DNA of 64,000 nt from contig NC_085860.1 in NCBI RefSeq assembly GCF_034702125.1, positions 15,300,723-15,364,722 of the forward strand, read 5' to 3'. Positions within the stretch are counted from its first letter, which is position 1. Each line of letters starts with the position of its first letter. The stretch is from Engraulis encrasicolus. Lineage: Eukaryota; Chordata; Actinopteri; Clupeiformes; Engraulidae. Below the pieces are notes generated by a model that saw only the letters and a list, made by a program, of their open reading frames with translations, searched no databases and was not told the origin of the DNA. Shown in pieces: positions 48,901-57,212 of the stretch. A program made the translations under genes and the position numbers.

Positions 48901-51900
48901 ATGATAAATGACAAACCAGTAATACAGGTGGTCGATAATCATCGTGCCTGAAAAATGTATTTTGTGTTGCTATACTTTTCCTGCCAACTTGCTGCTGCCC
49001 CCCGGCCCCCGCTTTGAAAACCACTGTGCTAGATGGCTGTTTTCAGCCAAGAGCTGGTGCTTGCACATAGCAGGTCCTGTTAATTGGAAATGAACATGCT
49101 GGCAGTGCACAGGCCAAGCCCTGATCAATATCTGCTAATTATCATAGAGCTACTGGAGCATTGGAGGGAAGAGGGGAAATTGATTGGCGTCTCAGCATCA
49201 ATAATGCCCCTCTGCAAAAAGGCCACACTCCAGCACTCTAAAAACATTTGTAATTTCACATTTTGAGTCCCTGCCTGTCCCCCAAGCCGTTTTTACATGT
49301 GTTTGACTCATTTGTAATTGATGGCTTCATAAAATGTTATGGTGCAATCTATAATCAAGTCCTTCAAAACTGCATTAATGTTATATTGTGGTGCAATCTG
49401 TAATCATGTCCTTCAAAACTGCATTGGTGTAATTGCAGTTACATCAGGGAACACACTGAGGAGCTTCGTTGCAAAAAGATTTGTATCTAATTTGGGAAAT
49501 AGACATTTTTGTATTGGCCATTGCAAAATGCATTTTATATAGTTTTTTAAAGTATGTTCTCAAAATATTTGAATGTCAAGAATTCGCACCTGGATCAAAA
49601 AGGCTGTCTGAAAGGTCACTTCCAATAAACGCCATTTTTTGACTTCTGCATTTTAAGTCATTTTGCACCAAAGCTTATAAAAGTTGGAAAGATTGTAAAT
49701 TGTGGAATTGTCGCACAAAAAAAAGACTTCTACTAGCCCCCCTTAAACTAAATTGTGCGCTTCTTGATCCCCTCGTCATAAACTAAATTGTGCATTTCTT
49801 AATCCCTTTTCCTAGGTGTTCAATCTCAACGCGCCTGTGCCTCCAGCCAATGAGACGGAGTCCCTGAAGCAGCAGAGCCAGTATACCAACAGCTACAGCC
49901 AGGGCTTCAGCACCCAAGCGCCCCACGCACTCGAGCAGCCAGAGATGCAGCCTGACCAGCTGCAGTCTGGTGAGCACGGTCTGTCCGTCCGTCCGTCCTT
50001 CCGTCTGTCTGTCCATCAGTCTGGCTCAGAGTTGTGTAAAGTAGAAGTAATGTTACAGATGTAATTACAAAACCAATGGTAGTACAGTACAACGCTGGTA
50101 CTACAAAGTTGAAACCGTGTAATGTCAAACACTGTTGTACTGTATTACCAGTGTTGTAATTACGTTTGGAATAGTACTTCTACTTTATACAACTCCGGGG
50201 AGCATTTTTCAAAACCATAGTTGCTAACTATGTTAGCTACTTTGCTGTTTGCAATGCAATTTCCCATTGGCAACTTCCCAAGTTGCTAACTGCCTGGCAA
50301 CTATGTTTTCGAGAAATGCTCCCCTGGTCTGGCTAGCCGCCCTCCTTCGTAGAGATCGTTCTGGCGGCCCATAAATACTTAACACCATTTGCCTCATTTA
50401 ATTTCGTTTCGTTAGTGGACAAAACTGGTGCCCTTCAGTCCTTTTTTTCTGTAGCAGCTGCTGTGATTGCTCCCTTGTGGGAAATATATTGTGGGAAGGT
50501 CCGAAGTTAGTTCAAGAAACAGGACTTTTCATAATGTGTCACTAATTGTGTGCAATTAAGCAATCAACAGGTGTGATGTTTGTTCATAGAAAACTCCATG
50601 TTTCTGTCGCACTATGCCCAGAAGAAGGCCCAATCGTAGTGGACATGTGATTATCATGATTATTTTAAATGTTTTAACTATACTTTTTGGAGTGCCTTTG
50701 TGAGAAGTGTTTTTTTTTTCAACTAACATTGGATAAGCAATTACCCTGGACCAAAGAGCACCCACCAGAACACACATTTTTTCCACCATTTTTCTAAAGG
50801 GACTGAGCACGCTTCTGCCTTTGAGTGTATTGTGGGAAGACCTGGGTAGTATTTAGGCAGATCAGAGGGTCCCTGCACAGATTGCTAAGTGATGACGGGC
50901 TCTCTTACTGTCCATGCGTACTAGCCAAAAGCAATAACAATTGTCTTAGTACTGTAGTACTGTCACTGAACCTTGATGTGTCCCATCAATTTTCCATCCA
51001 TATTGGTGATTTGTAGACCTCTGAAATTGTTCTTAAGCTTTTACGTCGAGTGAATGTTTAATGTGTCGTTTTGAGGTTTGTGATTTTTGGTAGCAAGCGG
51101 TCTTAAAAGTATGTGATGAGGGAAGATTGAAGTCAAACGGGGACATTTATCCTTCAAGCGGAGTTGAACTTTTCTTTCTTGGGCTTCTCTCCCAGACATT
51201 CTGTTGAGAAGCAGCTTGCCAACTCCACCCAGGGTCAGCAGCAGGACTGCTTGAGCAAGCCACAAAGCACATTTGGCAAAAACCCGATTGTTCAAAACTG
51301 GGGTATGGGTCAGTCATGAAGGAAAGATACAAAAAGTAGAACCGCGTGATTTGGCAAAAGTGTCATACTTTTTGTGTGGTCCCGTAATCACAATGTTATG
51401 CCTAACAGTCAAAATCCATATAGAAACCTAAAGACACTATAGGCATCTTAAGGTGATCTTCACAATGCAAAGTGCAAGCAAAGTGCAAATGCACATGTAA
51501 AATAAAACATGCTTTTTGATATGCTTATGTGACAAAAGGTTGTCAAATACATGGATTTGTTAGCTGATTTGGATAAAAAGCGTCAGCTAAGTGTAATAGG
51601 TGACCATGAAATGAAATGATCAATTAAGTAGGCTTAGTTACTTTCAGTGCGGGGTATTGGTCATAGTCCCTGGACCCCTCCGCTATGGAGTGGAGTGGAG
51701 TGGAGGGATGGGATTTGAACCAGCAACCCTCTGATCTAAAGGCCATCTCCTTAACTACTAGGCCACGGCGGCACCATTGATGCACCTGTTGATGATACTG
51801 ACCATTTTTTTTTCTTCTCTTTCCTCCACAGTGGTTGGAGCTTTCCACTCCCAAGACCAATCGCTCCCGAGTGCAGCTGGCCACCAGGGTATGTCTCAGC

Positions 51901-52856
51901 AGGGGGCGGGGCAGGGTACTGGGTTCGGACGGCCCGCCCAGTCCTTCTATAACAGCAGAGCCATGTCCCGCGGTGGACCCAGGAACTCCCGCGGCATGAT
52001 CAACGGCTACCGGGGACCATCCAACGGTTTCAGAGGTAGGCTACTCAGGCAGACCTGTGTCCTGCACAGTCGGAGTTGATGACCTGTCCAGATGTACGGC
52101 ACTCAGACATTTATACACATTTATGACCCATTTCATCCTGTGTTGGTAGGCATTTTAGTGGTAAGGCAGTTTGGCCAATATGTCTTATAAATGAAAAAAT
52201 ATTTGAGGAATTGTCTTGTCTTAATCGTGGTTTCGTTTTTTGTTGTTGTTTTTTTTACCCCAGGTGGATACGATGGCTATCGCCCTCCCTTCTCCAACAC
52301 TGCAAACTCTGGCTATGGCCAGACTCAGTTCAGTGCGCCACGTGACTACTCCAACAGCAACTATCAGAGGGTAAGGCCCATACTATGCTAGACTGCCTCC
52401 AGGGCTAATTAACATGCTGCTTCTACTCTCCACAAGCAAAAGCATTGCATTCAGTGGACCTTTTTGTCTAAAGTATTCCAAAGATGACCGTTGCCTGCAT
52501 TACACCACTCTGCAATGTCTGCAGTTAACGATCAGCTGGATGAAACCAGATTCACATCAATCACTCATAAATGTCCTGAGCTCCTGTAACTTGGGTTGCA
52601 TTTCTAATTTGCAATTCACTGAGTGAAGGAGACCATGAAGACTTCCATGATTTACATGCTGATGGTTTTTTTTTGTATTTAGAGGAAGTGCAGCCTAGTC
52701 TCGAGAGTTGGTGTGATTGCTGAGGTTCTGTGGCTAAATCGTGCATGTGTGTTTTGTGCTTTTCCGCAGGACGGTTACCAGCAGAACTACAAGCGTGGAG
52801 CAGGCCAGGGCCCACGCGGCTCTGCTCGTGGGAACTCCCAGGCCATTCGCACCTGA
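30754..52856 (+). CDS. CAPRIN1: CAPRIN1, RNA-binding cell-cycle/stress-granule protein (complete)
   Basis: Seventeen coding exons join to 2145 nt, encoding 714 aa (human is about 709). Caprin-1 is a cytoplasmic mRNA-binding protein that partners G3BP1 and FMRP and acts in stress granules and translational control. Visible landmarks: N-terminus MPSAT; a helical conserved region about residues 45-245 (coiled coil and dimer region, with VTNNLEFA and RREQLQREEAEQKRL); an acidic run near 250; the G3BP-binding segment YNFMQDSMLEF about 381-391; a Gln/Pro-rich middle; the block SSGINVNAAPFQSMQT about 517-531; and an RGG-type tail (SRGGPR, NGYRGPSNGFRGGYDGYRP). All exon phases agree and all junctions fit GT-AG. 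The C-terminus ends in GNSQAIRT, lacking the RGRGGPPRPNRG-type end of the mammalian long isoform. The fish paralogue (a or b) cannot be settled here. Confidence 0.96.
31407..31490. repeat. Interstitial telomere-like TTAGGG array
   Basis: About 84 bp of TTAGGG units with TTTAGGG and TTAAGG variants, in the second intron of CAPRIN1. Confidence 0.93.
32922..32984 (+). CDS. CAPRIN1: CAPRIN1 coding exon 2 (aa 60-80)
   Basis: Encodes GKLDDYQARHDKGERLNQDQ plus Leu, close to human. Phase 0 on both sides; donor GTGAGT. Confidence 0.95.
33354..33677. mobile_element. MITE with CAGGGCTCTAAATTAA ends
   Basis: Inverted ends CAGGGCTCTAAATTAA / AATTTAGAGCCCTG, with 'actagcca' motifs inside. It ends about 50 bp before CAPRIN1 exon 3. 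Fragments of the same family lie near 23600-24000, 36270-36360 and 36985-37120. Confidence 0.75.
33729..33815 (+). CDS. CAPRIN1: CAPRIN1 coding exon 3 (aa 81-109)
   Basis: Encodes the conserved SKYQEVTNNLEFARELL segment. Acceptor CTTTACAG, donor GTAAGT, phase 0. Confidence 0.96.
35058..35475. mobile_element. TTAA-flanked MITE with long imperfect arms
   Basis: The ends are TTAAAGGGACAGTTTGGTC and its inverse, with arms of about 140 bp. TTAA is at 35058-35061 and 35472-35475. It lies in CAPRIN1 intron 3, about 290 bp upstream of exon 4. Confidence 0.88.
35590..35715. mobile_element. Short palindromic MITE before CAPRIN1 exon 4
   Basis: Inverted ends around CATAGTTGCTA and GAAATGCTGCCC. The same family is at about 50197-50326. 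It ends about 50 bp upstream of the exon 4 acceptor. Confidence 0.7.
35765..36003 (+). CDS. CAPRIN1: CAPRIN1 coding exon 4 (aa 110-189)
   Basis: Longest coding exon. It contains RREQLQREEAEQKRL, VLELQFLLDRLGEDAVR and LDEFYKLVGPERD, all conserved in the Caprin-1 homology region. Very G/C-rich compared with its introns. The donor GTGAGA splits Arg189 (phase 2). Confidence 0.96.
36004..36443 (+). repeat. Minisatellite and partial copies of CAPRIN1 exon 4 end
   Basis: After the donor come about five units of about 31 bp containing AGCGGTAC and CAGGGTAATGC (36015-36140). A short copy of the exon end is at 36231-36262 with the donor changed to AT. A longer copy is at 36361-36443, with an intact GTGAGC donor and an in-frame stop where Tyr should be. 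Confidence 0.88.
36429..36935. mobile_element. MITE, about 0.5 kb, with CTGCCCTACAAT ends
   Basis: The left end CTGCCCTACAATTTCAGAAC and the right end are inverted copies. 'cgcagtataat' recurs inside in both directions. It begins within the copied exon boundary, so it probably inserted there or captured it. Confidence 0.7.
36936..38145 (+). other. CAPRIN1: CAPRIN1 intron 4, remainder
   Basis: It holds a fragment of the GGGCTCTAAATTAAC MITE family (36985-37120) and two related blocks around 36945-36985 and 37145-37200 that share 'cagcactgcaaggcatccac'-like sequence. No exon is seen. Confidence 0.6.
38146..38228 (+). CDS. CAPRIN1: CAPRIN1 coding exon 5 (aa 189-217)
   Basis: Encodes LTDQYHEASQHLWELLEGKD and the start of Tyr217. 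Acceptor CTTCCAG, donor GTAGGT. Reading into the intron would change Tyr to Cys, so the splice is needed to match the family. Confidence 0.94.
38229..43008 (+). other. CAPRIN1: CAPRIN1 intron 5 (4.8 kb)
   Basis: Largest regular gap in the gene. It holds a CTG/GCT-rich stretch near 39340-39380, a (TGG)n run near 39952-40000, a poly-T of about 18 at 42158-42176 and a probable hAT-like element at 42074-42902 whose ends read CAGTGTTTCCCA. No exon is seen. Confidence 0.65.
43009..43179 (+). CDS. CAPRIN1: CAPRIN1 coding exon 6 (aa 217-274)
   Basis: Completes Tyr217 and encodes the conserved NHQNGVC block. The acidic run (QEEEEEEEP) is longer than in human. Donor GTGAGA, phase 1. Confidence 0.95.
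43224..43410. mobile_element. Palindromic MITE in CAPRIN1 intron 6
   Basis: The ends contain GTATTCCAAGAA and its inverse TTCTTGGAATAC. The element fills most of the small intron between exons 6 and 7. Confidence 0.65.
43492..43544 (+). CDS. CAPRIN1: CAPRIN1 coding exon 7 (aa 274-291)
   Basis: Small exon (53 nt) encoding EGELVEEYAEPIAVEATE, matching the human EEYTEQSEVE area. Acceptor TTCTCAG, donor GTGGGT. Confidence 0.92.
43642..43725 (+). CDS. CAPRIN1: CAPRIN1 coding exon 8 (aa 292-319)
   Basis: Encodes FVNRQFIPES and EQAEEWSSESE, aligned with human YVNRQFMAET and the EWTVE region. Phase 0 on both sides. Confidence 0.94.
43918..44225. repeat. Dispersed repeat, related copy at 6.0 kb
   Basis: Shares blocks with 6036-6350; see that entry. 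It lies in CAPRIN1 intron 8. Confidence 0.6.
44534..44731 (+). CDS. CAPRIN1: CAPRIN1 coding exon 9 (aa 320-385)
   Basis: Encodes VVSSLQQQ, a Pro/Val tract that is longer than in human, and QDLMAQMQGPYNFMQ, the start of the G3BP-binding segment. Donor GTAAGA, phase 0. Confidence 0.95.
44877..44945 (+). mobile_element. tRNA-like SINE head
   Basis: Begins GGCAGTGGCTCAAACGG and has a B-box-like GGTTCCGTTCC. Only the head and a short body are clear. Confidence 0.5.
45396..45504 (+). CDS. CAPRIN1: CAPRIN1 coding exon 10 (aa 386-422)
   Basis: Encodes DSMLEFDGPPIDPAIVSAQP, which completes the G3BP-binding region, then MDMPQMVCSP. Donor GTTGGT, phase 1. Confidence 0.95.
45535..45660. mobile_element. 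Short hAT-like MITE
   Basis: The ends TAGGGATGCACTGATGC and CCCATCCCTA are inverted. The flanks match only partly (about 6 of 8). It starts just after CAPRIN1 exon 10. Confidence 0.65.
45729..47461. mobile_element. Harbinger-like element with a Myb/SANT fragment
   Basis: The terminal inverted repeats start CAGGGCCCGGTTGCAC and match over about 32 nt. The 3-bp sequence GAC lies on both sides (45726-45728, 47462-47464). CTTAAGGG-type motifs crowd both ends. Inside is a plus-strand frame of 53 codons at 46007-46168. PIF/Harbinger elements normally carry a Myb-like protein and a transposase; no transposase is seen, so this copy is non-autonomous. Confidence 0.8.
46007..46168 (+). pseudogene. Myb/SANT-like domain fragment of a DNA transposon
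   Basis: ATG to stop, 53 aa. It includes KPNWSEEEKVVLLEEF and a later QQQWEEIT, the Trp-spaced pattern of the Myb/SANT-like proteins found with Harbinger elements. The full domain is about 80-90 aa, so this is truncated by the stop at 46166-46168. Confidence 0.65.
47572..47633 (+). CDS. CAPRIN1: CAPRIN1 coding exon 11 (aa 422-442)
   Basis: Encodes VHPDACLAQPSPVPVQPEPT plus Gln, aligned with human VHSESRLAQPNQVPVQ. Donor GTGAGT, phase 0. Confidence 0.95.
47805..47924 (+). CDS. CAPRIN1: CAPRIN1 coding exon 12 (aa 443-482)
   Basis: Pro-rich segment (VPLVAPSPEAFSTPSP..., ending PEAIDPIQ). The human counterpart is less Pro-rich. Donor GTAGAA is weaker than its neighbours. Phase 0. Confidence 0.93.
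48405..48480. mobile_element. LINE-like fragment just before CAPRIN1 exon 13
   Basis: The sequence around 'tttattgtcaaaaatctatg' and 'gtttgaaattgcgttcgg' is shared with 2600-2690, and a related form is near 53640-53760. It lies about 24 bp upstream of the exon 13 start, so the insertion is next to the polypyrimidine tract. Confidence 0.6.
48504..48650 (+). CDS. CAPRIN1: CAPRIN1 coding exon 13 (aa 483-531)
   Basis: Contains LPAATQTQVFQ and SSGINVNAAPFQSMQT, nearly identical to human. Donor GTAGGT, phase 0. Confidence 0.96.
48651..49815 (+). other. CAPRIN1: CAPRIN1 intron 13
   Basis: Mostly unique sequence. A tandem duplication of about 46-50 bp (unit contains 'tggtgcaatct' and 'aagtccttcaaaactgcatt') lies near 49340-49430. 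No exon is seen. Confidence 0.6.
49816..49969 (+). CDS. CAPRIN1: CAPRIN1 coding exon 14 (aa 532-583)
   Basis: Encodes VFNLNAPVPPANETESLKQQ and a Gln-rich stretch. Acceptor TTCCTAG, donor GTGAGC, phase 1. A (GTCC)n-like run follows in the intron at 49982-50010. Confidence 0.95.
50019..50334. mobile_element. Nested MITEs inside one 8-bp target duplication
   Basis: GTCTGGCT occurs at 50019-50026 and 50327-50334. Between them are two foldbacks back to back: 50027-50196 (ends AGAGTTGT / ACAACTCC) and 50197-50326 (ends GGGGAGCATTT / AAATGCTCCCC). The second belongs to the family at 35590-35715. One seems to have inserted into the end of the other. Confidence 0.7.
51690..51775 (-). mobile_element. 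tRNA-like SINE head
   Basis: Read in reverse it begins GTGCCGCCGTGGCCTAG and has the B-box-like GGTTCAAATCC. It is just upstream of CAPRIN1 exon 15. Not a functional tRNA as far as I can fold it by eye. Confidence 0.55.
51832..52035 (+). CDS. CAPRIN1: CAPRIN1 coding exon 15 (aa 583-651)
   Basis: Encodes VVGAFHSQDQ, GRPAQSFYNSR, MSRGGPRNSRG and INGYRGPSNGFR, the start of the Arg/Gly RNA-binding tail. Donor GTAGGC, phase 1. Confidence 0.96.
52264..52370 (+). CDS. CAPRIN1: CAPRIN1 coding exon 16 (aa 651-686)
   Basis: Encodes GGYDGYRPPFSNTANSGYG and FSAPRDYSNSNYQR. Donor GTAAGG, phase 0. Confidence 0.96.
52770..52856 (+). CDS. CAPRIN1: CAPRIN1 terminal coding exon 17 (aa 687-714)
   Basis: Encodes DGYQQNYKRGAGQGPRGSAR then GNSQAIRT and a TGA at 52854-52856. 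The end resembles the layout of the short mammalian isoform, which reads through after the GAPRG-type motif. Confidence 0.93.
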   Translation, partial: DGYQQNYKRGAGQGPRGSARGNSQAIRT

Positions 52857-53399
52857 ATAAAAAAAAACAGGCAAACTGACCACTCAGCCCCACATTGAAC
52901 GTTCAAACCGATAGCATTTTATCCCCGCTCACCCCTTTTTGTTATTTTGTCTTTTTGTTTTCTTGTTTTTGTTTTTATCATCAGTGGTATCTTCTCTCCT
53001 CCTGGCCACTCTCTCGTAAGCCTGCTTTGACGGTATTTAAGAAAAAAAAGAGAACCATTTTAACGAGTCTAAACACAAGCAAAGCTGAGAATCCTTCAGC
53101 TATCAATATTTTAAGCCTGTGTTTGTATCAAATATTCCTGTAAACTTGAAAGATTTCATTAATTTATTTTTTTGTATAAAATAAAAGCAAAAATACCTAC
53201 CACTGCTGGTCTAAACCCTGGGAGTATGTTTCTGTTTTTTCCCCGTTTTTTTGTTTTTTTTTGTTTTTGTTTTGTTCTGCCACTTGTTTTAGTTCAACAC
53301 GTTTGTTTTCTTTTTGGTACATTCTAAAGAAGCTCCCAAACACAGTTTGTAAATTGATGTTGCTTCAGAAGTTTCAATAAAGATGTGTTGCATTAACCA
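52857..53399 (+). terminator. CAPRIN1: CAPRIN1 3' UTR with two poly(A) signals
   Basis: AATAAA hexamers are at 53180-53185 and 53376-53381, the second followed by a GTGTTG-type stretch. T-rich runs near 53240-53270 would be U-rich elements in the mRNA. Confidence 0.7.
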
Positions 53400-55730
53400 C
53401 TGTATTTGCTATGCCGTTTTATTGAGTGAAGTTGAAGAATTCTTATTTGGGGCAAAGTGGCACATGGAAGACTAAATGTATGTGGTTTTTTAAAACTCGC
53501 TATACTGAATGAAAAGGAGTAATGTAAAATTCTATATCGTGCAGTTACGTGAATACATTTTCCGCAAAAGATAACTTCAGGCTGAGCTTTCATTTGTAGG
53601 AAGTGGCCTTTTCTTTTCAAGCACAGTTGTTGGTGTCAGTCAAGTCAGCTTTTATTGTTACTTTCTTCATATGCAGAAGTCATACAAGGAATATGAAATT
53701 GAGTTTCTCTCTATACCATGCCAAGACAGAGACATACACAGTCTGACATTTTACAGATTGACAAAGTGCAAGACAGGACGGGTAACAGTGATGGTTTGGT
53801 CACAAGTGACTGAATACAAATATGTTTTTTTTACATATAACATGTAAGACATTCCAATAAAACAATGATTTGCAATTGTAAAACACAGACACGGGACTGA
53901 TGACTGGAACGACTTACCTTTTGTGCGACAACGCAAAGGGCCCTTAATCTAGCCAAGTTTTGAAACGATGGGAGTTCTGGAGAGAGGTTAGAATTTGTTA
54001 GGCCTCATCTTAAAAAGAAAAGTGGGTCCTCCTCTCCTGAGTGTGGCACTAGTGAGTTGGAGGCCAGAAAAAAAACTGGTCATGTTCATCCTGACTGCGT
54101 ACTGGACACCACTCACACATTAAATATTTGTAATATAAATGCAAACATAACGTCTAGATTGACTAAGTATCTTGGGGAGGAGGCAAACAAGGTGTCCAAG
54201 TCAAAGGAAATGGGTCAGGCGTAGGCCTACCTACCAGTCATGAACTTTGATTAAGCTACTAGCCTACAATGAACGCTAAAATAGGCAACATCTCTTTCTC
54301 AAGTATATCTAATTACTGCGTCCTTAAAAACTGTAGTTTCGCGTCCTTGTGTTTTTTAAAGGATTGTAGGTTTGTACACATATTTGTACATGGATTCCCC
54401 CCCCAGGCTGTCCTGAATCTGGTGAATGCGCATGCATGTCGCAATCTATGCGTCTGGAACATACCCCACATGCAGTGCTGGCAGCTGCGGCTTGAATGAG
54501 TGCTTGGCATTGTTTTGATTCGTGAAGTATCCTGTCTGAAGCATCACCTGCCCGGGTCACGAAGATAACTGGCACAGGTCAGTGCATCAGTATTACATTA
54601 TGTACTATGCATTTCTCTACATCGCATGCAATATTATTGGTATAAGGGAGGGAGAAGATGACCAGAAACCATTTCTTCACTATGCTAAGCTAGCATTGCT
54701 TGCTAAGGCCATCACATCAGTCGTGATTGTTTTCAAAGATTAGTGACGAGTCCGACTGGCCATCGCTTTCGTCCACTGGCAATATGAACCGAATAAAGTA
54801 GTCAAATAGAGCTAATCGATGCAAAAAATTGGGTTTAAAATACATCTGTTAGCATTGGCTGTCAAGATAACGTTAGCGAGTCTCTAAATAGCATGGTCGT
54901 TATTGACACCGACGGATGCCCTCTTGGGTAAGAAATCTGTTCTGTAGTAGTAATTGACTTGCGTTTTTGTCCTACAGTAATACGCTAATAATAATGCACT
55001 GTAATGCTGGAATGTTAAACTAGCCTATGTTTTATCTTTGTTAGCAACAGCCTTGCCTATGCCTAATAGTTCTGAACATTTTGCTTGCTGCAACACGTTT
55101 CTTCGTGGCATGGTGGGTACCTTCTTTTCATTCTATGCACAACTGTATTTGCATCCAGAAATACCGGTAGTTCCATAGTAGTATTTCTCAGAATCATACC
55201 GTCCCTCTGAACACCAGTAGTTACCTTTCAGCTTCACGTTTGTCATTGACAGCTTTACTCAGTTGGTTGACAGGAAAACACGTTGGAGTTTATGTTCTGT
55301 GATGTTCATATGTTTCATGTATTCTTTTTACAGCTGGATTATAGGCAGCCAGCACACAAAACATCTATAAAATACATCACTTTTTGCTGTTACCAGTTTC
55401 CACATTCACAACCACGTCCACAAAAATTAGTTGCAACCACAAAAATGTTATGTACACTTGGCACGGAAGAGGGCACTGCTGCCCCTGCTATTGAGTGGTG
55501 CCATGCGGTTCAATGACATTACTGCACGCAGAGCGCAAAGTTCAGTTGTGACTCGCAGCTGCTGCCTTAAAGATTCCTTAGCTAATCACCTCCCCCAAAA
55601 CACGGAAGTTAACTGCAGCAATCAAATAATTGTTTCATGCAGGAGCTACCCCCGCCTATGTCAAACTGTATATTCCCATGGTTGTTGCACTGCCTTTTTT
55701 CCGGACAGGGCCCAAGGGCCAGGGAATTGT

Positions 55731-57212
55731 CAATAGCCTTGGTCTCATTGCAGGGCCAGCCCCGGGCTGGCCCGGACAAAAGGGGGCTGACGGTGATCTC
55801 ATCAAAAGGGGGCTAGGTGCTAAAGATGGCCGCCGGGCCAGGTTGTGGGGCTAAAGGCCGATTTCCCTGGCCCGTCGAATTCGATGGGCCAGCAGAGCCA
55901 CCGCCGAGGCTCGGAGGCGGGTCAACCTCTGTGTAAAAATGTGGCTGCATGGGGGACTTATCGCTAAATTCTGGGCAAATTATGGTTAAGCATTAGTTTG
56001 GGGTGTTTGGCTTTCTTATGGCATTATGTCATAGGATGCAACCTTGACACTTCTGTTTGTGTTTTTAAAGTTATTTAGTCAACATAACTTTTTTGTTGTT
56101 ATCGGATCATGGGCACCACTACACTTAAACTTGGGATGTCATAGCTAAGTCATGTCGGCTTTTTTCTGCTTTTAGCCGCCAACTCTTGTGCCATTATCGT
56201 GATTTGGCATGCTTTCCACTGGACACCAATAAAAAGTGTCTCACAAATACTCACACATGACATTTATGTCGGCTTATTTAGCTTTTGCGCTATTATCGCC
56301 GAAGGTCTGGTAGGCTATATCGCACGTTTCAGACTGATCGCCAAACAAACAAGCGCTACTTCCTTGTTCTAACCTTCGTCGGTCTACGGACTGTGAGCTC
56401 TTCATTAAATAAGTTGCCCGTGCTTTGTTGTTTGATTTATTTACACGAACCGAAGACAACACATGCGCTTGCAAGTTACGACGCTGAAGTTATTTGGACA
56501 GTTGAACAGTGGTTCCGAGGTCGAGGAAACATTCCGCTTCGTCCTCGACAAATGAGCCACTTCTTTGTTCCAAACTACTACTGTGGCTGCCAGTGCGATC
56601 AAACATGCACGTGATATAAAGATTTAATGTTTCATTTTCATTCTCGTCGAGTCTGTGATGCTAAAAAACAACCGACACGTCTAGTTTACTCTTTGTATTG
56701 AAGGCAGTTTCAAGAATTAACTGCATCATGGCTGCGTCAAGCTCACTCTGTGGCACAAGTAGGAAGCATAACTGAGCCTTCAGTTTGTCGAGCTGCTCGT
56801 ATTTTCATGCGTCTTTGTCTTTCTTAACATGCGCTGCGTCCCATACAGCTTCTGAATAGACAACTTTGCCATGTAATAAAACTGTTCTTGAAAGGCAAGC
56901 CATTTTCTTTGCAGTTCTTGTCGTCTTTGTCCGTAGGCTACGAGCCAAACGGCGACCTGCTCCAGCAGAGTTTGCTCCATTTTATTCTCCTCCTTTGTCG
57001 TTCTGTTGTTGTCCTTCTGTGATTTGGGGCGAAAGTGGGCTGTGCCCGACTGACGTTTCACAAACAAGGCGTGTACCTGAATGTGCCTGGGGTCGGCTAT
57101 GAGTCCGATCAGGCAAAAAATGGCCCGGGCCGGCAGCTCCGAGCCGGCCACTCTCCTGAGCCCCGGGCGGCCCCGGGCCGCTGAAGCGCGGCTAATGAGA
57201 CCAAGGCTATTG
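55731..57212. mobile_element. Foldback element, about 1.5 kb, unassigned family
   Basis: Both ends carry CAATAGCCTTGGTCTCATT in inverted orientation, followed by very G/C-rich sequence (CCCGGGC-type). I could not define a target duplication. A minus-strand frame from the Met at 56980 down to 56780 has about 66 codons. It may be a DNA transposon derivative. Confidence 0.65.
56780..56980 (-). CDS. Unrecognised 66-aa frame inside the foldback element
   Basis: It begins MEQTLLEQVAVWLVAYGQRR and continues with basic and aromatic residues. The hydrophobic start followed by an Arg/Gln-rich stretch recalls N-termini of some Harbinger-type transposases, but the similarity is weak and from memory. The frame is open upstream to 57268, beyond the element's end. 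It may be noncoding. Confidence 0.2.
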   Translation of the reverse strand: MEQTLLEQVAVWLVAYGQRRQELQRKWLAFQEQFYYMAKLSIQKLYGTQRMLRKTKTHENTSSSTN

